Source of the DNA: Symsagittifera roscoffensis
Taxonomy: Eukaryota; Xenacoelomorpha; Acoela; Convolutidae
DNA: 64,000 nucleotides
Assembly (NCBI RefSeq): GCF_963678635.1
Contig: NC_087064.1
Location: 81,647,847 to 81,711,846 of the forward strand
Reading direction: 5' to 3'
Part shown: piece after piece, positions 24,382-34,425 of the stretch
How positions within the stretch are numbered: the first letter of the stretch is position 1
Layout: the number at the start of each line of letters is the position of its first letter
Position numbers and translations under genes: made by a program
The notes under the pieces: generated by a model
The model's database searches: none
The model's input: the letters and a program-made list of their open reading frames with translations, nothing else
Told to the model about the DNA's origin: nothing

Positions 24382-25457
24382 TGCTCCACTGACTAATATT
24401 GTGATTTCTGCACCCAAACTGAATCACCATTTTTAGCGGCTAGCAACAATCTCACAGTCGGTTGTTTTTATCGCTGTTACCCTTCTTTTTCCTCCTTGTT
24501 GCTGCCTGGATAGGTTTTTTTTTTCTGAAATCATTTGACGCTTCTGGATTGGTTCAACATTCGCATTAACCAGCCTTAAAAACTCAAACAATCCTATATC
24601 ACAGGTACAAGAAAACACTTCATTTGTTCGTTAGAATCAGGTTGTGAAATGTATCAAACAACAACAAAGGAGGAAAATTTGATCACATCTTGTCTCAGGA
24701 GGTATTATCTACTAATTTTTTTGTACGGTGATGTTTTTTTTTCGGTTTTTCCTTTTGTTTTTTGGATTTTCTTGGTAATATACTGTTTTAATTTCTTTTT
24801 TTTTCTGATTTCTGTAATGCTCGTTATACCGCTTAAAGAACCACCGGACCGCCATTCCCCCCACGGTTCAAGTTATAGGAAATTTCGTTCCTAAAAAGTT
24901 AAAAAAATTAAATCAGGGACTCAGAATAATTTTCGCGTTTCCCTTTGCCTTTGTGGCAGTAATTTATGAGCCTTATTCTCAGCAGTCACCCGACACGGAG
25001 ACGTCTTTTTTACGCTTGTCAATCCAGATGATACGAACTACACTCAGGAGAGCCATAATAACACAACTGAAATTTTTGCCCGGAAACTCCCTAATTACGA
25101 AACTTAGGGTTAAATCGAATAAAGAGTGGCTAGCGAGAGTGAAGATAAAGCCTTATAACCTTTTTAACGTCCCTATCAGAGCATAATCAAGGTGATTTTT
25201 GTAGGATTGGGTCAAAGAACTGTTACAGCTTAAAGAATATTGGCCGAACCATGCAAATAAACTGAATTATTTGAAGAATCAGTGAGCTCTTGGATGAGTC
25301 TTCAGACCACGAGGTCACTCCTAAAGACAGGTTGATACTCCATGTTCATATCACTTTTAACTTTGTTCAGTTCGAGAAATTCCATTTCATCCATCGGAGA
25401 TCAATCGACTTTTTTATTACTCCTAGCTCCCCATACCCTGAAAACGAAATTGGTTGN
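24382..25457 (-). mobile_element. Block Y: second copy, cut by the gap
   Basis: This matches 18,626-19,995 with one instead of two inner units and ends at the run of N. Differences from the first copy are scattered point changes and small indels, so this is an old duplication and not an assembly overlap. Confidence 0.7.
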
Positions 25458-25656
25458 NNNNNNNNNNNNNNNNNNNNNNNNNNNNNNNNNNNNNNNNNNN
25501 NNNNNNNNNNNNNNNNNNNNNNNNNNNNNNNNNNNNNNNNNNNNNNNNNNNNNNNNNNNNNNNNNNNNNNNNNNNNNNNNNNNNNNNNNNNNNNNNNNNN
25601 NNNNNNNNNNNNNNNNNNNNNNNNNNNNNNNNNNNNNNNNNNNNNNNNNNNNNNNN
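25458..25656. other. Assembly gap (run of N)
   Basis: About 200 unknown bases. TTGGTTG is present on both sides of the gap, so the two contigs may overlap or the gap may hide a repeat. Its length is probably a placeholder. Confidence 0.95.
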
Positions 25657-26058
25657 TTTGGTTGATTTAGTTTAATATTTTAATCCTAGTATTTGTGTCG
25701 AAATTTTTCAGTTTTATTGAGAAAGTTGGCTCATGTTTGATTCAAACCGGGTAGGAAGGAGTTCCTTTGCGGCTAATCAGTTCCTTCCGAATTTCGCTTT
25801 CTTCCTTAAAAAAAACTTTTTATCACACGATGTTCTTCTCTTTTCGCACAGAGCAGCTTCTGTGTTGATAACTGAGCAAGTCATGATTGTAAATTGTTTT
25901 ATTTTTTAGACAAGAATTTTTTATATTTTTATTTTCGAGAGTTGCAACTCTTTGTTCTTTTAATTTTTTTTTTCAATTTTAGTGTAAAATTCTCTAAGAG
26001 TGGTTGTGTTTATATCATTTTGAAGGTTTTTCTGCATAAATAGTTTTTTCTCTCTTCT
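25657..26058. other. AT-rich stretch after gap, no gene seen
   Basis: T-rich on the plus strand with no open frame of interest and no match to blocks X or Y. Confidence 0.4.
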
Positions 26059-26451
26059 TCACTCAAAGGGGGAAAAATTCTGGTTTTCGCTGTCCTGGTA
26101 ATGTACGGGTCGCATTGTTTTTATGATCCTTTTGTCTTCGATTGTTGTTTTAAACTGTTTTTTTTGTCTGATGTTTGCTGTGGCCCTAACTAACCTTTTT
26201 TTTCTTTCCGTTTCAGTATTTGATAGCTGTTCTGGTTTAGGAGGAGATGAATTTCTCCTAGGGATATTAGCAATCTCATTGGGTACCAGTTTTCGTTCGA
26301 TCACATTGTTGAAAAGAACTGTCCGATCCAATTGCTTAACAAGTGTGGAGGTTTTTCTGTTTGTTTTGACCAGTAAGGCGGGATTCCTAGCGTGTCTGTT
26401 TGTTAGTCTTAAAAAAAGGTGCTGATTGCGCCATGAAAAATCGTAGACTTG
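26059..26451 (-). CDS. Hypothetical basic protein fragment, 130 codons
   Basis: A minus-strand frame is open from just after a TAA at 26,454 down to the stop at 26,059 with no internal stop. It has no Met near its beginning, so it would be an exon or the tail of a polyprotein. It is strongly basic and contains LNNVIERKLVPNEIAN-like and RRNSSPPKPEQLSN stretches, then ERKKRLVRATANIRQKKQ. A basic Pro-rich tail of this kind is common at the C-terminus of retroelement polyproteins, but I recognise no family. A candidate splice acceptor is not obvious. Confidence 0.3.
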   Translation of the reverse strand, partial: QVYDFSWRNQHLFLRLTNRHARNPALLVKTNRKTSTLVKQLDRTVLFNNVIERKLVPNEIANIPRRNSSPPKPEQLSNTETERKKRLVRATANIRQKKQFKTTIEDKRIIKTMRPVHYQDSENQNFSPFE

Positions 26452-26924
26452 TTAATTACAAAAATTTTAAAATAATTTTATAATGTTGTAAATAATAATA
26501 AGGAGTTCAATGTAGAATAGAAGTGTGTTACACATGAACTTAGATGAACAGCAGTATTAGCATCAAGCTGGGGTTCAGGTAGAAACGAAAAGCGTTCGAG
26601 AGTTAGCTGTTTGGAAGTGAGTTTAGCACCAATTGGTTTGTCACGAACTTTGACAAGTATCTAATTAGTTTGTTCGTCTAAAAATAGTTTATCTTAAACA
26701 TCTAAACTTTGACCTCTACACGACTAGAGCCCGTTTATCAATCAATGTTCGTTCTTCTTTTGGATTAGATTGTTGCTTTTTAAAAATACACAATCAATGG
26801 ATTCATCTCCATTTTCTGTGTAATTAACTCGTTCTATAATTTTAGCTTGAATACAAAGTAGTTTCAGATAATTCCTTTATCTTTCCTTACGATTTCATAC
26901 GTCACCAGCAACAAACTCATAGTA
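26452..26924. other. Unassigned AT-rich DNA
   Basis: No long frame, no repeat unit that I can match elsewhere in the window. Confidence 0.35.
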
Positions 26925-27328
26925 ATGACCGAACAACTTACAATCCATCAACTAAAACACTCAGCCCCACCATCAGAAACATCAACATCATCAATCCATA
27001 ATGTTCACACACGTTCACAACGCATCCCCATGAAACAAAAAGTACCCTACTAACCCATCTCGGTACTTATCTAATCGACCTTCATACATCACAACTACTC
27101 CGTACATATCACCCTAGGCACACTAACACTTTCGAAATCGTGCTGGAAAACGTCCCATTTTCACCCAATATTGTTATGAAACTAAACCCCAAGCCAGGAG
27201 TGACTCCCACGTTGATGAACACTCCCTTCTCCCTACCATCTCCTGGATATCTTTTTACATTTTCACTAACATTTTTAAAAGTATCTATTCGAAAAGCTGA
27301 AGACCATGAACTATACTACATCAACTAA
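26925..27328 (+). pseudogene. G-poor reading frames, possibly one frameshifted ORF
   Basis: An ATG at 26,925 opens a 42-codon frame starting MTEQLTIHQLKHSAPPSETS and stopping at 27,053. The frame one base back is open from 27,002 to 27,328, reading THLGTYLIDLHTSQLLR, then FEIVLENVPFSPNIVMKLN and ending in HELYYIN. The plus strand here is unusually poor in G, with C or A at most third positions, which looks like biased codon use. The overlap of 52 bp suggests a single protein split by a one-base lesion. The plus-strand frames at 56.1-56.9 kb share the G-poor style and a few short motifs (TH-x-x-TY, HELY). Confidence 0.3.
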
Positions 27329-27422
27329 CTAACGCAATACAGCTTAAAAACTTAACTAACGTTGGACTCTCGCATGTAGTAAACCGTTTTATTGCACGAA
27401 AACTCTGACCAATTTTCCAATT

Positions 27423-27635
27423 ACACAATACGATCACACAGTCATACGCTATATGCAAGACTCACCTTACGACACAGATCCAGCAGTTTACTCACAACTA
27501 ACAGAGAATTTTTTCGTCAAACTGATTACATTTTTCCAAAATTTCATTATTTACGTGAGTGGAAGTAACAATGGCGTAATGCTCGTTTTTTGTGCCCTGA
27601 TTCTTACTACATTAATGAAAACTCATAAGTTATAA
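27423..27635 (+). other. Possible exon or ORF remnant with GTGAGT donor
   Basis: A plus-strand frame reads QYDHTVIRYMQDSPYDTDP and continues through AVYSQLTENFFVKLITFFQ to ...FIIY, where GTGAGT follows directly at 27,556. Reading on through the GTGAGT the frame stays open to 27,635. The composition is again G-poor. It could be a coding exon with a consensus donor or part of a decayed element gene. Confidence 0.25.
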
Positions 27636-27639
27636 AGAT

Positions 27640-28045
27640 TGCAGAGGGTGCTGAAAAGTGTCAGTGTGAATAATGTTTGTCTGAACCCTTGTGGTTTTCA
27701 AATTAAAATAGAAAATTTGAGAAGCCTTCAAACACAACCTTACTTACTCTAAAATTGATGGTTTCTTTCTATTTTTTCAATCGCATTTTTAGACGATAAA
27801 TAACTGGAAATTTTGACAAAATTGGGAAAAATTATGAAACTTAAGTTTTTCAAACGATTTTTTGATGTTGAAGTTCCTTGTCTTAAGAGTGTGTTTGGAC
27901 ATACGGGGCTAACTGCAGAGCAGCAGCTGCCTTTTTTGAATTTCTGTAAAAATACATAAATATTTTATTGTGTAAATGAACAAAAACAATTGTTTTATTG
28001 ATTAAATAAAAATGATGTTTACACTTCTCAAGTTATTTCGATGTT
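27640..28045. other. AT-rich spacer, no gene seen
   Basis: Short open stretches only; would be intron if the flanking candidate exons belong together. Confidence 0.3.
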
Positions 28046-28052
28046 TTTAGCT

Positions 28053-28259
28053 AAAAACCATGACGATGTCAGAGGAGAGTACATGTATCATCAAGACACA
28101 GTTAACGACTTCTATCTCAAAAGTGACTCAGCTACTTTCACTTCAAATATACTTCTGCTTCTTATCCCATGCTTCAACTGCATCACTCTCATCCTCGCAC
28201 TTCTCATAGTGAATCCATTCAAGGAAACTATTCCTATCATCAGAAAAAAGATTGCTTAC
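28053..28259 (+). other. Possible coding exon with one membrane segment
   Basis: TTTTTAG precedes 28,053 and GTGAGT follows at 28,260, so the stretch looks like an exon with both splice sites. The frame reads KNHDDVRGEYMYHQDTVNDF, then a hydrophobic segment of about 22 residues (ILLLLIPCFNCITLILALLI) and a basic tail PFKETIPIIRKKIAY. The phase at the acceptor (1) does not match the phase of the candidate donor at 27,556 (0), so they would not be direct neighbours. No family recognised. Confidence 0.3.
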
Positions 28260-28314
28260 TGTGAGTACAAAGTTCTTATGCGTATTTTTTGTTTTCATAA
28301 AGTTTTTCTGTAGA

Positions 28315-28950
28315 AGCTTCTGCTGGTAGTTTGCTAATAAAAACAAGGTTTTTTTTCAAAATTCACATTTCTCTTTTAAATTTTTTTTTACGGAACTGAA
28401 CTCACTTGATATCAGGGACTAGCCAAATTATGCAACGAACTTGATACCAACACACAATCAATAGCAAATATTAAAAGAAGCGATATCTGGTCAGTAAAAT
28501 AGCATCAAACCATAAAAATCAAGTTATTCAAACACCACATAGAAGTTGGCATTAGAAGTTGCCAAAGGTAGAATGGGGAGAAAAAGTGAAATGTCTGAAA
28601 ATTGTGATAATTAACTCAAATTGTTTCTCTACTTTTGCCAATTATCATTTAATTGCAATTAGTTTCTGACAGTTTTTGGGCTTTAGCAACGTCAGTTTTT
28701 GATCAAAATTGACGTCTAAGAACTTTTTTCGAGATTTATCTTAAAATGTCTGTAGTATATTTCAAGGTTAGTCAGGAAAGCAAAGCAAGTCTGTTCTGCT
28801 GAAACTGTTTTGTAGATGTTCGACCTTCGCGACCTGTAAGATTTTCATTTGTTATATCTCAGAATAAGATTGGAAAGTATGTATAACTAGCTAATCAAAT
28901 TCCATAACTAATCTTAATACTATTTACTGTAAAGTCTGACTGTTCGCAGT
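28315..28950. other. Unassigned AT-rich DNA
   Basis: No coding frame or repeat matched. Confidence 0.3.
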
Positions 28951-29114
28951 TAAGTCGCTTTTATATTGAAAAAAAATATGGTTGATTTCAAACTCATGCG
29001 TTTTTGTCACTATTTAATTGGATTTATTGAGACCGAAAACAGATAGCATGGCAAGCTGACGGTGTACTATATCTTAATATATTCCATGAGACAGCAATCT
29101 AATCCCGTCTAATC
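28951..29114 (+). mobile_element. Decayed LTR 3' end, same family as the 54.5-58.9 kb element
   Basis: The last ~75 bp (from about 29,036) resemble the end of the LTRs at 54,901 and 58,881: AGATAGCATGGCAAGCTGACGGTGTAC here against AGATAGCGTGACGAGCACACGGTGTAC there, followed by an ATGAG and then an AATCTG-type junction. The upstream LTR part is too decayed to delimit. A primer-binding-like site follows in the same relative position. Confidence 0.5.
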
Positions 29115-29130
29115 TGACGCGACCGCGACA
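29115..29130 (+). promoter_or_regulatory. Primer-binding-site-like sequence (tRNA-Arg type)
   Basis: TGACGCGACCGCGACA directly follows the decayed LTR end. It is close to the complement of the 3' end of a eukaryotic tRNA-Arg (TGGCGACCGCGAC...), with a small change after TG. The site after the 54.5 kb LTR aligns to it (ATCTGGTGCGACC against ATCTGACGCGACC). Confidence 0.45.
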
Positions 29131-30113
29131 AGTGATCCTCAAAGAAGATTTTGACACTGAAATAAATTAGAAAAAATTTACAAGACAGTTTAATTTATTA
29201 GTCTCAAAATATCCGACAAGAAATTTTTAAACAAAAAATAAATTTTAAAAATTCCAGCGCAAAACATTTGGCGATTTTTATAGAACAGTAGATGTACAAC
29301 TGAATAACATCATTCAAGAAAAATTCTTCTAAGCAACATTCTTCTCGGCATTACCTTCTTGTGTAGTTGTTGCTGCCTTGGAAAAACTTCAGTTTCTTGT
29401 GTTTTCGAGAAAAAAAATTGGCAAAACAACTTCGCGGTTGCTATCTGACCACTAATCATTGTGTTCTTTGAATACATTTTCGACAGATTCGGACTAGCGT
29501 TGACTAGCATGCTATACTGATCCATATAAACCTTCGAAAATATAGTGTTTTTGGGTACTTCTTTTTCCACATTTTGTTGCTCTGTATATATCGTGAAAAA
29601 CTTTTAAAAAAACTCCAAGCTGGGAACGAGATTTAATCGTTTAGTGATTCAATCCAATCTAGAATAAAGCATACAGAATTGATTTCAGAAACAAAAATTT
29701 TTTATAAAAGAATACAACCAAGCGGTCCATCCAGGCTTGTTTATCGATCATGAATTAATTGATGTCAATCCTCCGATAAGATATTTCTAGCAACTCATTA
29801 ATGTCAATTCGCAATCCAATCTTCAAACACGAACCATGACTAACTAATTGATCAGAATTATCAAAGATTGATCTTCGTTTCTCAGAGAAAAAAATTACAA
29901 TTCGAATTTGCATTGTGCCACGTTTTTTCGAAAATAAAATCAATTGCGCCCTATCTCATTATTGGCTCAGAGTAGAACCAAGTCTTAAATTAGCAAGAGT
30001 CAAATAGTTTCCAACAGTCTACGTGTACTCTAAGTATATTGATTTTGATTTGGACTCTTTAGATTGATTCACTATTCTCTAACTCTACGATAACAAACAA
30101 CTTGTCTGACTAG
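29131..30113 (+). mobile_element. Decayed internal part of LTR element, no ORF
   Basis: Downstream of the primer-binding-like site. Around 30,010-30,090 the sequence (AAATAGTTTCCAACAGTCTAC, GATTGATTCACTATTCTC) matches 55,908-55,985 inside the other element (AAATAGTATCCAACGATCTAC, GATTGATTTACTATTCTC). No coding frame survives; a minus-strand 86-codon open stretch at 29,570-29,310 has no motif. Confidence 0.45.
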
Positions 30114-30258
30114 TGACATTAAATAAAAAACTTTAACTAGAATGACATTAAATAAAAAACTTTAACTAGAATGACATTAAATAAAAAACTTTAACTAGAA
30201 TGACATTAAATAAAAAACTTTAACTAGAATGACATTAAATAAAAAACTTTAACTAGAA
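30114..30258. repeat. Perfect tandem array, 5 x 29 bp
   Basis: Five identical 29-bp units (TGACATTAAATAAAAAACTT plus TAACTAGAA) in 145 bp with no sequence change between units. There are no spacers, so this is not a CRISPR-like array. Perfect identity indicates very recent expansion or ongoing length change. Confidence 0.95.
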
Positions 30259-31019
30259 CTACAATTTGCGGAGGTCTTAACATTGATATTCTGATTCCAC
30301 GAAATATTAAAAAATTGTTTGACTTCACAATTTTACATGACAGTTATGATCTTACCGTACAGAACCAAAAATTTACTCGTGTTTCAATAATAACTATGAC
30401 ACGTATTGATCGTTTTTGCCTTCTAAAAATGCAAATGTGGAGACGCTAGAATGTCCCCTGAGCGATCGTTATGCAATATAAGTGTAAAAATTTGTTCTAA
30501 CAGTAATTGTAGAAGCTCAAACTTTTTTCTTTCTGTATATGACAAAATTTAATGAAGCGATATGGCCTGCAAATTACTTTTCCTCCTACAAAAAAAGCTA
30601 GCAAAAATTTCAGTTTCAGATCCATCAAATTTTTTGACAGAGATATCACAACTCTGTTACTGAATGTTGTGAAAATTTTCGCCCTTTAAAATAACGCAAG
30701 CAAACACACAGAAAAATTTTAACCAGAGAATTAAAAACTTTGAATCAAGAGGGGATAGACAAGCAATTAATTTTCGAAAAAGTAACGGTAAAGTTGACAA
30801 ATAAAAGATTATTTGAATTTAAAATCTCGTAGCCAAGAGAACAAAAGAAGAACAACGTAAGTTTCACTATAAAAATTTGGCTTGGTGTGATAATTCTTCT
30901 GAAAAATTCAAAATGTATCGTGACTTGTTCGGTAAAAGACGACGAGATTATACCCATAAAGGTGCTAACGATTGCCCAAACTTTTTTATGAATGAGTCGG
31001 TAAACAATGCCATTTCCAG
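30259..31019. other. AT-rich DNA, no supportable gene
   Basis: A 117-codon minus-strand open stretch spans 31,098-30,745, but it overlaps the satellite below, has no motif and is hydrophobic through T-rich composition. I do not call it a gene. Confidence 0.35.
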
Positions 31020-31545
31020 TTGAGTAGGTTGAAACAAACGTTTTTTGTTCAATTCTGTGGAATCTTAGACGTATATGTTCGAGTCGTTCGGAGCACAAAC
31101 ATTTTTGTTCTAGTCGGTCGAAACATAGAAATTTTTGTTCGAGTCAGTTAAAATATAAACTGTTTGTTCGAGTAGTTTGAAACCAATACTTTTTTGTCGA
31201 GTCGTTCTAAGCAAAGCCAATTTTGTTCGATTCGGTCAAAATATAGCCATTTTTGAATGAGTCGTTAAAAATGGCAATTTTTAGTCCAGTTGGTCGAAAC
31301 GGAGACTTTTTCGCTCGAGTCTGCTGCAACAAGACATTTGTGTTCGATTCATTTGTAGCATAATATTTTTGTTTGAGACAATTGAGACAGACATTTCTGT
31401 TCCATTCTGTCAAAACATAGACATTTTTGTTCGAGTAGGCTGAAATGTAACCTAGATCAAAATGAGCAATATATAGCCATTTATCATCAATTTGAACAAA
31501 ACAACAAATTTTTTGGTCAAGTCGGCAAAAAATGCCGGTCTGAAT
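31020..31545. repeat. Divergent minisatellite, ~38 bp unit (TTTTTGTTCGAGT..)
   Basis: Around thirteen units share TTTTTGTTCGAGTCGGT followed by CGAAACATAGACA, with each unit carrying several differences. The same unit type, with GGTC in place of GTTC, occurs at 34,965-35,175 and its copies in the triplicated region. Continuous open frames across it are a by-product of the repeat. Confidence 0.75.
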
Positions 31546-32142
31546 CACGCCGATTTGAATCACGCCGGTCTTTTCGCATGTCGCGGGCCTCGACCGGGGT
31601 GTCAAAGTCGGCGACGTACGTCCCTACATCAGTAATGTCTACAATTTCTGCTGACGTTTTTAGAAAAACAAAGACCTTGTATTTGAAGAAAAACGGCAGA
31701 ATGGGGGGTTATAAAAACTAAAATAACGTTGAAAACGTAGTAGGAGTAAGTTTGAAAGTACGTCTTTCAAATTCACATACTTCTAATGAGATCAAAACAA
31801 GAATTACTTTACAATGAATGAAAACGTTGAAGCCGATTCTGTAATTTTGTAAACTTTTCATTAATATTTGAAAATTTTCTTTCTGTCTCTTTTGTTAGCA
31901 TATCTAACAACCAAAGAATTCTGAACGATATCCATTTTAATTGTAAAAATATCGTGTTTCAGATTTTCGGAAAACTGCTCCAGACGAAAATCAATCAGCC
32001 AACCTACCTGTTAACAAGACTTCTTTTGCTAATCAAATTGAGTTTACCACCGTAACAAAATCTTAGTCTGACTCCAAAATTAATCGAGAAAGTTCACAGA
32101 GACACATTTGATCACTGACGTGAAGAGACTGCTTGAGAGTAA
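31546..32142. other. Unassigned DNA with a local GC-rich patch
   Basis: 31,550-31,625 is GC-rich (GCCGGTCT, TCGCGGGCCTCGACCGGGG) in an otherwise AT-rich region. No gene visible. Confidence 0.3.
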
Positions 32143-32288
32143 CCCCCCCCCCCCCCTGTGGTACCTTGTAACGAATTACGAATTCCCCCCTATAAAGAAA
32201 GAATTCAACAGTTAAGCGGATACGAATTTTGTACCTTGTTAACCATTTCCACACCCTTATGCAATAGGGGGGGGGGGGGGGGGGGGGG
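32143..32288. repeat. Poly-C (14) and poly-G (22) tracts 110 bp apart
   Basis: C14 at 32,143-32,156 and G22 at 32,267-32,288 can pair with each other and either could form G-quadruplex structure. The flanks inside show TACCTTGTAACGAATT and GAATTTTGTACCTTGTT, hinting at related sequence around each tract. Tract lengths are likely to vary and are prone to sequencing error. Confidence 0.9.
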
Positions 32289-32569
32289 CAATAGTTAACA
32301 AGATCCAAAGATCCAAATAATCCTCTTTGGCTTTCTTAAAAATGACTTTTCCACCCTCCCCCTCCACCTTTCAAAATATCGATTTTTATGTTTGTGTTTC
32401 GTTCGTGTCGTTATGGCTAAAGGCGTGATGTAACGATTTAAAGTATAAAGAACAAATTTGTTCACAGTTGTCAGTTTGTTCACCATGCATTAAAAAATGA
32501 AATTGTCTGGTTTGAATTTGTCTGGCGAAGTTCTGAAAAACGATTTTCCAATCCATAAAAAGAAATCAT

Positions 32570-32985
32570 CTATGGGCCAGGAGCGGACTTGCAGGGGGCG
32601 GACTTATAGGGGGGCGGACGCCCTTCTTCAGGGACTCGAACCCCTGCCGACCGAAAGGGTCCCCCTTTAGTACCATTTTAAGACATCCATTTTTGGCTGC
32701 CAGAACCTAAAATTTTTCTTAGGGCGCCTTTGACGCCAATATATACTAATTTGGAGGTGAGCGCGCGCCGAAAAAACGCAATTTTTTGGTCAAAACTTTC
32801 AAAAAAACGCGAAACGATTTTTGTGGCCCGTTTTCCCCATTTTTTGGTAAAATTTGCCTGCGGTGCAGAAAATTGGGCCATAATAGGGTGTTAATAAGGA
32901 TTTGAGAGAGCTTCAAAAATCGATTTGATCGACCTAAAAAAAGGCGCTCCCTCGAGAAAATCCTAGATACGCCCTTGCATTGGGC
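32570..32985. mobile_element. hAT-like non-autonomous element, 400 bp, 8-bp target duplication
   Basis: The element runs 32,578-32,977 with ends CAGGAGCGGACTTG and GATACGCCCTTG (reverse complement CAAGGGCGTATC). It is flanked by CTATGGGC and CATTGGGC, a diverged 8-bp target duplication. Its body matches, in reverse, the element at 61,190-61,619 (shared CATCCATTTTTGGCTG, GAGCGCGCGCCGAAAAAA, ATAGGGTGTT/ATAGGGTCCG). No coding capacity. The terminal CAG and 8-bp duplication point to the hAT superfamily. Confidence 0.65.
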
Positions 32986-33027
32986 ATTATTTTTTGCATT
33001 ATTTTGGTTATTATTGTATTTCTAATG

Positions 33028-33197
33028 CACAGGTACAGTAGCGGATTTAAGGAAAAGCGAACGCCAAATTAGGGTCCTTACAGTGGTTTGGCAGAGCTCA
33101 GAAAATCAATTTGGTCGATCCAAAAAAAAGGTCGACAAAGTTTTCAAAACTACCCCCCCCCCCTCGAGAAATTTCCAGATCCGCGCCTGCACAAGTA
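33028..33197. mobile_element. hAT-like miniature element, 154 bp, in copy 1
   Basis: Element 33,036-33,189 has ends CAGTAGCGGAT and ATCCGCGCCTG (inverted match 9 of 11) and is flanked by CACAGGTA and CACAAGTA, a 7 of 8 target duplication. The inside carries GGTCGACAAAGTTTTCAAAA and a CCCCCTCGAGAAAT motif near the right end that is shared with the larger family member. Non-coding. Confidence 0.65.
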
Positions 33198-34425
33198 TGA
33201 ATTACATTTACAGCTCTTATAAATATTTTTTTGGGTATTTTACCGGTTCAAAATGCAGGTCCTAATTTTATTTTGTTTGTTTTTTTCTCCCAACTCAAGC
33301 AGCTAAAACCAACGCCTCTCCTCCAGAACTACTTTTTAACTATTACTTTGATTTTTTTCTGCCCCCTCCACGGTGCACTCTATACGTTAAGGGGTTAAGT
33401 TTGGTTCTAGTGTTTGAAAAGAGGCGAGTGTATATTATCTCATCAAGGGTCAAGTTTTCCATTGGGTTGGAGCGAGGCGGAAAGTCGTATCGTTTTTCAA
33501 AAAATACGTCTACCTTTCTGTAGGTCAATTTAATTGATGCCAAAAAAGGAGGTTTTAAATTAGTACCAAAGGATGAACCCGTTGGTTACCAGGGGATGGA
33601 ATCCCTGAAGAGGTGAAGAAGGCCTCGGTTCAATTTATGAGCGTCGGTTCGTTTGCATTAGTTAGAGAGGTTTAAATTATGACTGCTTTTCTATTCAAAG
33701 TTCTCTTAGCTTTAAAAAAGCAGCTCTTTTCCTGGCGTCAATTGAAAGAAAGTTAATAAAAAGTTGTGTATTTTTTTATTTTCCTTGAAATTTTTCCCAA
33801 CACTTCAAATTTAAATAGAAAAGGCTATAATATATGCGTTTAGTATCATAGCCATTCTAGATAGATTTGTTGAGCTCATAAATTTGCAAAAATAATGCCG
33901 AAAACATTTTTTTTGTAAATTTGATGTGAGAGGCATAAAAATTTTTCAGATAACTTTATAAACATTGTTCTCGAGCAACTAGCCAGAAATTAGAAAATAT
34001 GGGGGGGGGGGGAAATATCTAATCTTTATGTTTTTCTAGTATAAAAAAAAACAGAATTTTTGTCAATTGACCCAATGTACAGTAATTGCAACCAAGACTC
34101 AATTTTTTCAATCGTTGTGTTCGATACCGCAGGCACCGGTCGCGAAGTGATTCAGTCCGACAACAGCCAGATGTTATGTTCTGCTTCAAATAGTATCTAC
34201 TCCAATGCCAACGACAGTAAAGAAGCTCATCGTGGAAAATAACTTTTCCATTTTCCTTTGACATCATAATGTGTACTCCCTGTCAAATTATATACTATCC
34301 AAAACGTTTTTTGCTATCAAAGTTTTGTTCGCTATGCGCCAGAACGCAAAAAAAAACTGAGTCGAACCTGAGCGCTGATGAGATTAGGAAGTGTTTTATC
34401 TAGATAATTACGCATTAATTTAAAA

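Noticed and set aside
18626-25457. Calling Y and Y' the two LTRs of the gypsy element
   Set aside because: Both copies are on the same side of gag-pol, and no clear LTR ends, primer site or target duplication were found.
27002-27053. Programmed -1 frameshift between the overlapping G-poor frames
   Set aside because: No slippery heptamer in the correct phase within the overlap; a simple lesion is a better explanation.
30114-30258. Regular 29-bp repeats as a CRISPR-like array
   Set aside because: Units are adjacent with no spacers, and the genome is eukaryotic.
30745-31098. 117-codon minus-strand frame
   Set aside because: Overlaps the start of the 38-bp satellite, low-complexity hydrophobic product, no motif or splice sites.
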